64,000 nucleotides of DNA, from NCBI RefSeq assembly GCF_020921035.1, contig NC_063151.1, positions 27,410,934 to 27,474,933 on the forward strand, in the 5' to 3' direction. Shown here piece after piece: positions 1 through 11,300 of this stretch (the first letter of the stretch is position 1; every line of letters begins with the position of its first letter). This stretch comes from Rhodamnia argentea (lineage: Eukaryota; Streptophyta; Magnoliopsida; Myrtales; Myrtaceae). The position numbers were made by a program, and so were the translations under genes. Under the pieces are notes generated by a model. It did no database searches, was not told where the DNA came from, and worked only from the letters and a program-made list of their open reading frames with translations.

Positions 1-1189
1 TTTTTTTTGGGTGATATCTTGAGAGAGAGAGAGAGAGAATATGAGAAAAGAATGGGGGTTTGTTCACAATGCCGTCGGTAAATTGGGTGGATGAGTAATA
101 CACTATATATCACATGTGCCAATCATATCAAACATGTCATATGAGGGTTCGAGTCACTTGTTGAGATCTTGATGCTCTTGCTCTCCTGTTTTGTTTAGAG
201 AGCGTGAATTAACTAAAAATGAAAAAAAAAAAAGATTATGGTGTAGCATACCTTTGTCATCTTATGCCATTATAAAGACTCATTCGATTCCAAACTCAAG
301 GTGACCGTTTTTCACCTCACTTTGATTAGTGGGCAACGGTACGTGACGAGATGAACTCAGTCCGATTCCAATGAGTCAATTTTTCAAATTGTCTAAGACA
401 CCCCGTGACGTTACCTGTTGCCTTCCCGACGAGCTAAAGCTGATTATAGGTCAAGCCTTAACAGCTAATGTCGGAATCTTGACCCTCGTCTAGTCCAAGC
501 CGAGAAAGAACCTCGCCGACCGAGGAGTTGCAACACTTGGGAGCGATTGATTGATCAGCCGTAGAAATCTGACCCGTCTCCTCGCAAACGGAGGTAAAAT
601 CACACGGATTGGCGAATAGACCTCCCGTTCGGACAATGCAAGGATTCTATTGGGCGAGTCTTGTGGAGAAGATCATCATCATATGCCGTCGAATTGCCCC
701 AGGTGTCGCGTAACTTCAATGGGAAATGTAAAAAGATCAATGATTGTCGGGATAAGAGAACATGGGAGAGCCGACTTTTTGTCATGTGTGTCCAACCGAT
801 GTGGACAATGCGACATGTACAAATCAGACAAGCCTACGTGGAACCGCATGAAGGTGGCAAGGTGTCACGTGCCCCCTAGGCCGCTTGGTGCTCCACCAAT
901 TTTGTCTTCTAGTCTCACCTGCGGGTTTTTTTTTTTTTTTTGCGCAATTGGACAATTTCGAGCGTAGCCTTTACGCTCTCATCCAACTTCTTATTGTGTT
1001 TGTTGGATTCTTTGTTCAAAAACTTAAATCAACAAGTCGTGAGACACTTTTTTATCGTGCTTTTGCAATTGGGAGCAAGTAATCATGTGTCAATACTTGC
1101 GACGGTTGGTAAACGCGGTTTGAAAATAACAAACTATACCCACGAACAAAAGCATCTCGATTACTATAATATCTATTCTACATTTTATT
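1..1189. other. Intergenic, no gene recognised
   Basis: There is a short GA microsatellite at 20-38 and several A/T homopolymers. The short open frames here have no domain I recognise, and poly-T runs extend two of them. A tRNA-like B-box string (ggttcgagtc) lies near 147-156, but no matching A box or folding tRNA was found. Confidence 0.6.
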
Positions 1190-1192
1190 TTA

Positions 1193-1500
1193 GAGATAAG
1201 TGCATCGAAAGTTTTAAAACTTATCATGAAAATATAATTGAGTTTTAAAACTTTCAAAACGTGCAATCAATTCTTAATCTTGTCACGAAAGTGCAATCGA
1301 ATCCTAAAAATTTCAAAAAGTGTAATCAACGAAATGATTTGATTTCACAAATTTGACAAATTTTAAGACTTGATTACACATTCGTGACAAATTTAGGGAC
1401 TCAATTGTACTTTTTGACAAGTTTTAGAACTTAATTACATTTTTTGATAATTTTATGACTAAACTACACTTTCTTGATGGACTTCCAATGCACTTATCTC
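1193..1500. mobile_element. 308-bp MITE with TTA target duplication
   Basis: The ends are inverted: gagataagtgca at 1193 and tgcacttatctc ending at 1500. The trinucleotide TTA flanks both sides (1190-1192 and 1501-1503). The interior is partly palindromic, with repeated motifs of the type 'aaagtgcaatcgaatcctaa' and their complements. A TTA duplication is the habit of PIF/Harbinger (Tourist-like) elements, so that class is inferred. It has no coding capacity and would depend on a transposase supplied elsewhere. Confidence 0.7.
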
Positions 1501-1503
1501 TTA

Positions 1504-2768
1504 ATTTTATGAGGCGATAGAGGCCAGAAGGACCGTAGATCGTGATTTGAATCCCTTTAGTCTATGACTCGATTCTATAAATTCTAATGACGACCCATCT
1601 AGAGATTCTTTTTGGAGGTACACATACTTTCAAGAACTTTCGCATGTACAATCAAAGAAACAGTTCTCGGGGAAAAGTCATATGAGTAGTGGGTTTTGAT
1701 TCCAAGACTAAAAAAAAAAAAAATTAGGGTGGAAGTTTGAATTTAGCAAAATCACTGGGTCATGAGAGAGAAAATTGCATCACAAATTACATATCCTGCT
1801 TTTTTATGAAATGAAATCGAATTCTAAACCTTTCAATCCATCCGATCAAACCTTAAATTTCTATCTCGAAGCGCAATCGAGCACTAAACCCTTTTAATTG
1901 ATTCAACTAACAGTCCAAACAATTTACTAGAAAACGCAGTTTAAGTGTTGAATCCGTATTAAAAAGTGTAATTGCAAGGATGTTACTCAAAGCAATTTTA
2001 ACTGATCCATAAGAAATTCCATGCACTAATTAGCGAAAGAACTTGATTGTCCTATAGGGTAATGGGAGCGGCGTAAGCATCCTCGATCCGATGGAATTGC
2101 CAATGGAGTGGAGGAATCGAGTTAGCCCACGTAAACGTAATGCGTAGGGAGATTTTGGAGTTGAAAGTGGGGGCAAAAGATTAGACTCGAGATGTGTTAA
2201 ATGACTCGGCCATCCCCCGAACGGGCGGTGAACCGAAAACATGTGTCACTTTCCTGCCGGCTTTCTGTCGGTGGGCCCACCTAGCCTTTTTGACCCGCGG
2301 CTTTCGGGGCTCCGTGCCGACTCTCCCTTCGCGAGTCGCCGTGACCCGCCACCCTCAACGTGGGTCGAGCAAATTTCGCACGTTATTTGGCGCGCATCCT
2401 CTCTCCGAAAGAGGAAAATAGAAAAAGAAAAAGGAAGAAAAAAAGAAAAAGGACGCGAATATTATAATTTTTTTGCGTCCCACATCTTTATGCCCATCCA
2501 CCGTCCAGAGACGTCGTATCAAAACCTTTTAGATATTGTCGAAGCGTGAATTCTCGACCCATTTCAAACCGAGCATTCTCTGACCAGAAAAACAAAAAAA
2601 AAAAAAAACTGAGCATTCACGAGTTATTATATTTTTCTCACGTGACAGATTGACTCGTACAGACAATAAAACGGAGCTTCGTTATCAGAGAAAGACTTTA
2701 TTACATCTCTATACAATCGAGTTTCAAAATTACCGTCCCAGTCGAATCAAGAGTTGAGCAGTGCTTTG
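1504..2768. other. Intergenic, no gene recognised
   Basis: The segment 1795-1990 carries motifs of the same style as the preceding MITE (caatcgaattctaaacc and similar), perhaps a decayed relative. The block 2200-2400 is clearly richer in G and C than its surroundings. It gives overlapping frames on both strands, none with a recognisable domain. Confidence 0.5.
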
Positions 2769-3150
2769 AGAAAATTACCGAAAAAAATTGTAAAACCTAT
2801 TACAATTGTGTCAATTCAGTCCAATTTTTTTTTGCGTTTGTGCCAATTTTAATATATCTGGCCAATTTTGATTGGCCGAGGCCGATGCTCATGTGGAACT
2901 GCTAGTACAGACGTTGACTTTTTTTTTATAATATTTAATATTTTTATACTTTCTTCTTTCTTCTTTCCAGCTGACCCTTGCCGACCCTAAGTGTACAAAA
3001 AAATAAAAATAAATAAAAATATAAGAATTCAAAAGATTTTTAAAATGTTATTTAAAAAGGTCCACATTAGCATTGGCCGGTCAAAATTGGCCGAATGAAT
3101 TGAATTGACACAAATGCAAAAGGTTTAGAATTGAATTGACAATATAGAGA
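2769..3150. mobile_element. Inverted-repeat element, family member 1
   Basis: The left side reads agaaaattaccg, then caattgtgtcaattcagtcc, then a stretch with ggccaattttgattggcc. The right side carries the complement (ggccggtcaaaattggcc, then ttgaattgacacaaatgcaaaaggtttag). The interior is a CT-rich and A-rich spacer. It resembles the elements at 4640-4960 and 14261-15088. The right terminus is degraded, so the boundary is approximate. No coding sequence. Confidence 0.55.
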
Positions 3151-4639
3151 AGAACCTATGATTATCTTTTCAAGTCTGCATCTAGCATTGTATAGATCTC
3201 ATACCCTAGTTCCTGAATTTCTATGTGAATTAAGATCGAGAAAACGTCCGCCTGGATTTGATTCCGATAAATCGGACGTCGAACTTTCACCTCAAGGAAT
3301 GGTCCAACAACCTTTACAACATAGGTCAGCTGAGAGATATTCAAAAAACCCGATTTCCTGTCATGTCTTAAAAATACGACTCAAACGAGAAAACAAGACT
3401 AGACTAAAATCAAATAGATATCACTTTCAACAACCGAAGTACACTTTCTATCCTAATTGAATGTCTAATGTTTTTTTACCTGGATAACTAATTTTGCGGT
3501 ATCTTAATTCGTCTCTTGAAAAAGGTATTTGATATGCATTTATTGCAATATATTTATGACTTTTTTGGTACTTCTCCCTGGTGCTTTTGATTATTCATTG
3601 CATTTCGCGAGTGTATCGATTAGTCCAGTTCTCACTTGGAGTTCGGGTAAGAAATCACACCGCAGCGGTGTGTAGCCTCCGTAATCCACGAAAGTTAATC
3701 AAACACCGGTAGTTGAAATGACTGGTGTGCAAAGACAGGAATGATGTAGGGATGATCATCTCACTCTTTTTTTAACCCATATAGATTGATATTACACGAC
3801 AGGTGCGAACGGCGGGTGCACATCAAAGATGCCAAATTGCCAATGATACGGAGCACCAACCTTTTTTTTTTTTTTGCACAAAACCTTTGGAATGTGGTCG
3901 TGACATGTCCTAGGGGCCAGCCTCCATTGTCGAGGTGTTCAATTATTTCCTGGTTATTTTGCTGTCCACATGATGTAGCAGTAGTCGTGTCCAGGAGGGG
4001 GTCTTTTGGCATTGTCCAAATAGAGTTTCACCATTTCACCATTTACTGAACCGATCCCTAAGCTGAATCGAAACTGTCCAACAGCAAAAAGGAAAACGGA
4101 GATAAAGTGTTTGATGGAATGTCTAGAATATCTCAATGATTCCGATCCAATCAAGAGAAGAAAGTAGACACTTGGCACCTTCTCGTGCAGATAGCCAAAG
4201 CGCTTCCCCTACATGTCCCTTAGCCTTGGCCTTAGTCCCATCCAGACAAACCCCAAAAGAAAAACAATGCGCTGCTCGCCAACTTTATCTTCTTCTTCTC
4301 TCCTTTTTAAAAATTATTGATGGTGGTGACATGGCTGAGTCATTGCATCTGAAGGCTTCCCTTCCCTTCCAATGGCATTATTGCCACCTATGACTAAGTT
4401 CATTTCACACCCGTTTTTTCCACGTCGTCGGCAGTTCTATTCATCAAGAGAAACTTAATTAAATGACACCAAAGAAGAAGAAGAAAAGAACAGGAGAAAA
4501 ATATCATCTTCCCTCTTTGGCATTTTGCGTGTTGTCCTCTGAAGTGACGCGAACACGAGTTGGGTCGGCTCGCATTCACCGGAAGAAAGGTGAATGAGAA
4601 AGATCGTCACTGCTTCTTGGAAAAAAAAAATTATCAAAA
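3151..4639. other. Intergenic, no gene recognised
   Basis: Short open frames occur on both strands, several spanning a poly-T run at 3861-3875, but none has a recognisable domain. No RNA gene or promoter could be supported. Confidence 0.5.
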
Positions 4640-4960
4640 TTTTTTAAAATTATTGCAATTATGTCAATTCAGTCCTAAACTTATTTTTCTAATTGAATCA
4701 TAAACCTTTTGCATTTATTCCAATTCAGTCCTTCCGTCAAAATTGGCTGAAAATCACTAATGTCATGCTGCCGGCGCCCGACTTGGCAATTTTTCAAACA
4801 TATTTTAATTTTTTTCTTTCCCTTTCTTCTTCCTCAAAACCATCGAGGTCCGGCGACCAGCCAAAGGTGAGGGCCGGCAAGGTCGACATCACCAAATGTG
4901 GGCAACCGGTTGGAGGAAGAAGAAAGGGCGAGTTAAAGCTAATATGAAAATGTCGGTACA
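4640..4960. mobile_element. Truncated inverted-repeat element, family member 2
   Basis: It contains the same arm motifs as the elements at 2769 and 14261: gcaattatgtcaattcagtcctaaac, then ccttttgcatttattccaattcagtcc, then ccgtcaaaattggctgaaaa. The expected opposite arm is not seen downstream, so this is a half copy. The interior segment near 4845-4915 is GC-rich (rggccggcaaggtcgac type). The boundaries are approximate. Confidence 0.45.
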
Positions 4961-5668
4961 AGCTGATTACTGCGTATGTAAGATGACATTATCACATTAG
5001 GGAGATGATATAAGTCGTTGCGCAAGAAATTCAGAAAGGAAATCCAGTTTTTCCGCACCTAACCATCTTTTTCTAATGGACATTGTTTGGTTGGATTTGT
5101 GCTATACTAGTATTGTTGCCTTATCTTTGCTGATCTATCGGGTTTGTTTAATATTATTCTTTTGGCCAAGGCATATAATTATTCTTTGAGCTTACCCTTT
5201 TCTTCAATGAGAGTGACCTTGTCAATTCTTCTCTAAATATGAGAGCTACGAACTAGATGGTTGGTCCAAAAAAATAAATAGATGAGAGCTATGAACACTG
5301 AACAGTTCATAGTATCCTCCGGCATATACAAATTCCATTTGATTTTTGAATTCCACAAACCCCTAATTGGGATCCGACCAAAAAAATTAAAAAAACTAAT
5401 CGGGATATTAAGAAGAAGACTCTACGCAATAATTAATGAAGTCGTTTCATGAGTTCATCAAGCGAACCCATGTAATTAATAAAGTTACACCAATAAAACA
5501 TGATAAGTCACTAACTTCTTCCATCATTAAAAGATTTTACTTGGAATTGTAAATTCAGATACGTCATAGTGGCTTACACTCCAATGAGTGATTAAATGCG
5601 CCATTTTACCGTACTCTTTACTATAGGATGACGTAGGTTTTCGAGCAAAATCACAAGGGCCGCGTTAT
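4961..5668. other. Intergenic, nothing recognised
   Basis: AT-rich sequence without a convincing open frame, RNA gene or repeat structure. Confidence 0.5.
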
Positions 5669-6763
5669 TTCCACCCTTCGTATGACTAAATCCACCCAAT
5701 TTTCATCAAAAAGACAAAATTGTCATCTATTATTCAATTGCAATTTAAATTTGCGGTCACAAATTTATTTACTTTCCTTTTTTTTAGTTTTCTATAAGCA
5801 TATAGGATATACTTACCATAATTGAAAATTTCATATGTTTAGATGTATTGTAGAATTTCCATTTGTACTAAAGGCACTATATTTTTCATTGTTATAAATT
5901 ACTTTCATAATATTTATTTTGTTGAGAAAAGAAATTTCCAAGAGATCTAGTTCTTTTTTATGTTGTCGATCGAATTTATGGATAAATTGCTAACTAGATA
6001 AAATTTAATTAAATCAAAACACTGCCTATAGTAAGAATTTATTTTTTGAAAATGCCAGTGAAATATCACTACTTTAGATTGACAAAAATTAATATCATCT
6101 ATCAACTATTCACGAAAAAAATAACAATATACCTCATTGTGCATAATATTTTGATTGCATTCATAGATATTTCCCTAACGTCTTACCTACTCTTGCATAA
6201 AAGTACCTCGCCAATAAAGCATGGAGAAAAGATAAATTCTTTAATAGAGGAAAGATAAATTCTTTGATATAATCCCTTACCAAAACATAAAATTTTTTTA
6301 TATAATAAATAAAGAGGCTTTTGATATCTATTTTAGACTAGTGATCTTAAAAAGAAAAGTTCACCAAGACAATGAGCTTTTGAGATAAGAGGAACAAAAA
6401 AATAGAGTAGTTGTTATAAGATCAATGACAATGAAGAGACTTTACGGTCCTATACTATATCAAAGAAAGTCTTTTGTTTGCTTACTATTAGCGAGATAAT
6501 ATTATACGAAGCATGTAAACCATTATAGGATATCTCACAATGTAATTTTCTTCAATAACCCCAAAAACAAAGCATGTGAAATGCTTAAAATTATGGCAAC
6601 TATCCTAAATAGAAAAGGACAAATACAAAAAGAGGAGGAGTAGGCTATCACTTTAAATTGCAATTGAAAGATTGATGACAGTTTTGTCTTTTTAGTGGAA
6701 ATGGGGGTGGATTTATTAATAAAATTTTATCAGAGGGTGGATTTAGTAGTTTAGGGGGTGGAA
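5669..6763. mobile_element. About 1.1-kb terminal inverted repeat element
   Basis: The left end reads ttccaccc and continues through aaatccaccca to aaaaagacaaaattgtcatc and tcaattgcaattta. The right end carries the complementary series (taaattgcaattga, gatgacagttttgtcttttt, gggtggattta, gggtggaa). The interior is very AT-rich and has only a 70-codon open frame at 6046-6258 with no recognisable domain. I found no clear target duplication, so the exact ends and class are uncertain. It is probably a non-autonomous DNA transposon. Confidence 0.5.
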
Positions 6764-8394
6764 GGCGTCGCCTAATCAAACTTGGATATCCTCTTCTTTA
6801 CGTAAATACAAGCTGTGAATGGTTAAGTCAAGCGATGAAGAATGGAAATTGGAAAGTTCTAGGCTAATGGGATGACTCCCTCTCCCAAAGATTTCCACCT
6901 AGTTCCCCCCACGTCTCCAGCCAATTAGGCATGTCGGAAAGTCAATTCCGAAGGAATTATCACAAAAAGATTCGAAGCGCCCACCTTTTTTGCCATTTGA
7001 GATTTTTAAGGTTAGATCTGGGACGCGTCCCATCCGGGAGAAATTAATCAGCAACAAGAGCGGCTGTCCCCGATTAATAAAATATTTTTTTGTCTTCTCG
7101 ATTTTCTGTTTCTGTTTTTTTTTTTTTTTTGGTTAAAATGTCGTGGCAAGAGAGAAAAGGACAAGCGAGAGGGTATTCTAAAATATCCCCCCCGCCCCAA
7201 CCCCAAACAGTTCGACGGCCTAAAGCTGCCGCCAAGCACTGAGCCCCTCGTCCCGGGCCACGTGGACATGAAGAATCTCCCGACATAATGCGACACCTGA
7301 AAACGCGTTCCGGGCCCCCCGTCACCGGCCATGGAGATCTGGACACGTAGCGGCGCACCGGTGGGTTTGACTTTGACCGGGGAGGAGGAATGGGGTGAGT
7401 CTTGTCTCCTCAAAGTCGCGGTCAAAAGTGAAAACGAGACGAAACGAAAGCTCTCACCCTCCCGCCTTTTTCGTTTTCCACAAACCGACCGCACTAAGTG
7501 AGCGGTGAGCCTCTCTCTTTTCCCTTCTTCTGGTTTTTAGAGGCTTTCTCTATCTTTACGCATGAAAACTACGCTCGACATGGAAGTGGACGTACGTGCA
7601 AAGTCTTTTAGGGTTTCTTTTCTCCTTTTGGTTTGAATTATTTGGGGTCTTTACCTACCTCTGACCACGTCAATCTGTCTTGTGGTTCAAATTTGGATTT
7701 GGATGCTGGAAATTGCTTGGAAACCCAACTTGGGACCAAAAATTCTGGGGACGACCCAATTTTTTTTTTTCCTATAAACAAAAGGGGACGATCCATTTTC
7801 AACGGGCCTAATTCGTCGCGTGCAGATATTTTCCGAACTAATGTTGGCTCTTCTCCTTCTTCTTCCACAAATGATAAAGGCTAAATGGATAAACGTTTGT
7901 AGCAAAAGGAGAGTCTCAATTATTGTCTTCATGCGTCTTGCCTCTTGTCAAAGGAAGGAAGCTAGATATTGTACACTATTCCTCGCTCTCTCTTTTTTTT
8001 TGGTGCGTGTATAGTTACTACCTTATAACGTCGAATAGCTTTATCGATGCGTCTAGATGACGAACGAAGCATGAAAATATAGACCGCATTGCTCTGTAGG
8101 AAGCTTGAGCCTTTAAAGTTTCCAAGTTCTCGTCTAATCCTATCGCCAACGGTTTTCTTATGATGCGGCATTAGATATGAACGGTCTATGTTTCATTGGT
8201 GTACTTTACATTTCTGCGTCACAAATTCCAATGATTCTATGTACCAATTATTATGTGCAGCTCTATTATGAGCTTCGGTTCCTCGGTATATAGCAAATAC
8301 ATAGCACATTTTTTTCTATAGAAAGTTTGAGCTTTCAGAGTCTAGAACCTATATTTTAATCTCTATTTAAGGACGTGAGTCATAAATTGGTTGC
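6764..8394. other. Intergenic, GC-rich block, no gene recognised
   Basis: The segment 7140-7500 is rich in G+C compared with the AT-rich flanks and opens a 148-codon frame on the minus strand (7048-7494). The translation is Arg/Ser/Lys-rich, ends in a poly-Lys encoded by a poly-T tract, and matches no family I know. A short-frame artefact or a leader of an unseen gene are both possible. Confidence 0.4.
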
Positions 8395-11300
8395 CTCAAG
8401 TTTTAAAAACAAGCTTAAGTGGGTCATAAATGGGTTAGTAATTAAGTTAATGGGTCTCAAATATGTTTTAAATGGGTTATAAACGGGTTATTTATCCAAT
8501 AAGTTTAAGTGAGTCATAAACAAGTCTTTTTTTTTTAAAATGAGATATAAACGGGTTATTTTTTCTTTTCTTTCCCTTTATCTAAGAAGTCTGGTGAGAA
8601 TTGCCGCCGCCGGCCATAGAAGGCGAAAAATAAAGAAAGCAAATGAATAATAATAATGTTAAAAAATTCATATTTGTTAGGAATTATTAAAATTGTCCAC
8701 AGTGTTTTAGCAATATATATTTCTTAAAGTTTAAAAGAAATTATTTTTTCTAAACTAAATTTAATAGTAAGTGTTTTAACAATATGGGTTGGGCATGAAT
8801 TGCTAGGTTTACATTGCATGGAGGTGGATCAAAACTGGTTAAATGGGTCAATATAAATCGAATCATTTCTCGATCTCATCATTTGACGGCTCTAATTTCC
8901 GCAATAATTGGTGAAACTTTTAGAGCTAGGATTTCTTTCAGGGTATTATTGACCCCCCTATTCCAAGGGCTATGTAGCCACGATATCGAAGCAACAAACG
9001 ATTAGGCAATTTGCACGTCTTGAGTCCTTGTTCTAGCACGCGCGACAGTGAGCTGACGGATCAAAAGAATTGCTGGTTTCTGGTCAACATGCTTGTATTC
9101 AAGCACCTGTATCGCAAGTCTGTATTGGTCGTGCCATTGTCAAATCACTAGAAGCGTCCGCATATCAATGACAATGACCAAACTCCGAATTTGATTTTTT
9201 CGACTCCACGTGCTTGTGTGGGTGTCTTTGAGCACTGAAGAGTAGTTTCGTCTGAAATTAGTTTTCGGTTGGGGTTTTTTACTTGCTGGATTTTCTTGTA
9301 GTAGGCGGGCCAAAACTTTGGTCAGAGCTTGGGGACAGATCCACATGAGCACATGTGTGAGTCGACCGACAAGAGAGCCATCATAGCAGCATCTTTGGAC
9401 CGACCATGGGAGTACCAAACTTGGGGATATGACTGCATGTGTAAATGGGAGAAAAAAATCGTTGTTGAAATTTCATGGAAGCCCCACCATCCATGGAGTT
9501 ATCTTTCTGTAGCTTAGCTATATCCCTTTTAGGGTTGTACGACGGTGAGACCGAAAGGAGATAAACCCTTTCTATATCCTGCCTTATTCGATGGGAAAAA
9601 AATCGGGTCAGTCGAAGTAAATTATAAAAGCCCAAACAAGGTCTATCCTCTGACATGATTTTAAGCCTGATCGGGACTGATGTAACATTGATACCTTGTC
9701 GTGTCGGGGATGATTTTTGGCTTTGATTATGTTAGGATTTGACGTACAAACCACAACCGAAGTAAAGCGTAAAAGCGAAAAAAAGAAATTGATACGGGAT
9801 TTATCCCGATTTACCCTTAAATTAGGGCTGCATTCTATAGCGGATTCCGAGCACTTCTCACCTTTCGATTACAAGAGAAAGAGATATTATATAATAATAG
9901 CTGTTCATGACATCAAACCCAAATTATTAATGAAAAATATGGGTTTAAAATCCCTCTAGCGGCTTGAGGGCATTGCCCCTGCAACCCCTGTCGGTCCGGC
10001 TCCCCCGGACCCCCACGCTTTTTTGTCGATAGGGGAGTATGAACCACGCCCAACAAATTATGGGCAAGGTATTTGACCAATAAATAGGAAAAGCTACAAC
10101 GACAACTCTAATTATGCATAAATTGTTTCCTTAAAGCCGGTTTCTTTTTTTTCTTTTATCCTTAGACTCCGTTTGTATCGCTTGGAATAATTAGTCAATG
10201 AAAAAATATTATTGACAACAACTTAGGCATAAATACTTTCGCGGACGATGAAAGTATTTTTGGTCCATTCATTTTTATAGACGATACAAGCGATTATCTT
10301 TTGGAATTTTCGCAAAACAATCGCACCCTCGGAGTTCCCTCTATTTGAATCATGACGAGCCAAAAAAAATGTGGGGAGACCCACGTACCGTGGAGTTATT
10401 GTCGTGAGGCGAACTTTATAACTTAGTAGGGAGATATTTTTGCGCGACATTGAAGTTGAAGATAACCTATCTGAAAGGAATGTCTCCAGTCTTATAGGAC
10501 GTGAAAAAGTTCTATCTATCTCCCCCACGTGATTTGGCCTCCCCGGGGTTCCCAATGCATGAACCTTTTGGCTTTCATTGGTTCCTCCATTCCCTCACTC
10601 GTGCATACATATTTGCCGCTGTTAAAGAAGTGCATGGACAAAATGTGTGCGAAAATCGAACAGCCGCTCGAGTTCTCTGTCCAGCAAAGTATGGGCAACC
10701 CCGATCGTTTGAGCCACCCCCAATTGAAAATTTCGGAACACATCGAAGGTTGGTGGGACATTTTGTGGGATCGAGATTTGTCATTCTGTGGCGGGACTTC
10801 CTCTCTTCGGATCGAGTAGTTGCGATTCAAAATGAGCATTCTTTGACGACGCGGAACTCCTTGGGATATCGGTGAGCTGGTTACTCGATGCATCATCGCT
10901 AAAGGAAACGGAAAAAATTGACCATCATGTTCAAGTCCCCATCCACGAGATCAGAAAAGCAGTACCCACGAATCCAAGATAGGGTCAAGCCTCAAAGAAG
11001 AGTCGCTAGCTCAAGCCCACTAACCATAGCTACTCTAATCGTTTTGGGCCTGACCGAGCATAATGGGCCGAATCCTCAAGTACCCAAGCTAAGGTCTTCT
11101 TAAAGTATGGAATGGGTTCTCATTTGGACGTTTCACCTGTTTTCCACCAATCAAAATTAGCTGCTTCTCGCGACCGTCGAATTCAAGACAAGTTCGACCA
11201 AAAAAAAAATAAAAAATTTCAAGACAAGGGTTTCGCGGCAGCAAATTGGGCCCAATTGAAAACGAAGCCCGAGCAGGCCTCTGGGGCCCAATTCCTCGAG

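Noticed and set aside
7048..7494. 148-codon minus-strand frame in a GC-rich block
   Set aside because: The translation is low-complexity (Arg/Ser/Lys), uses a poly-T tract as poly-Lys, and shows no domain or splice context.
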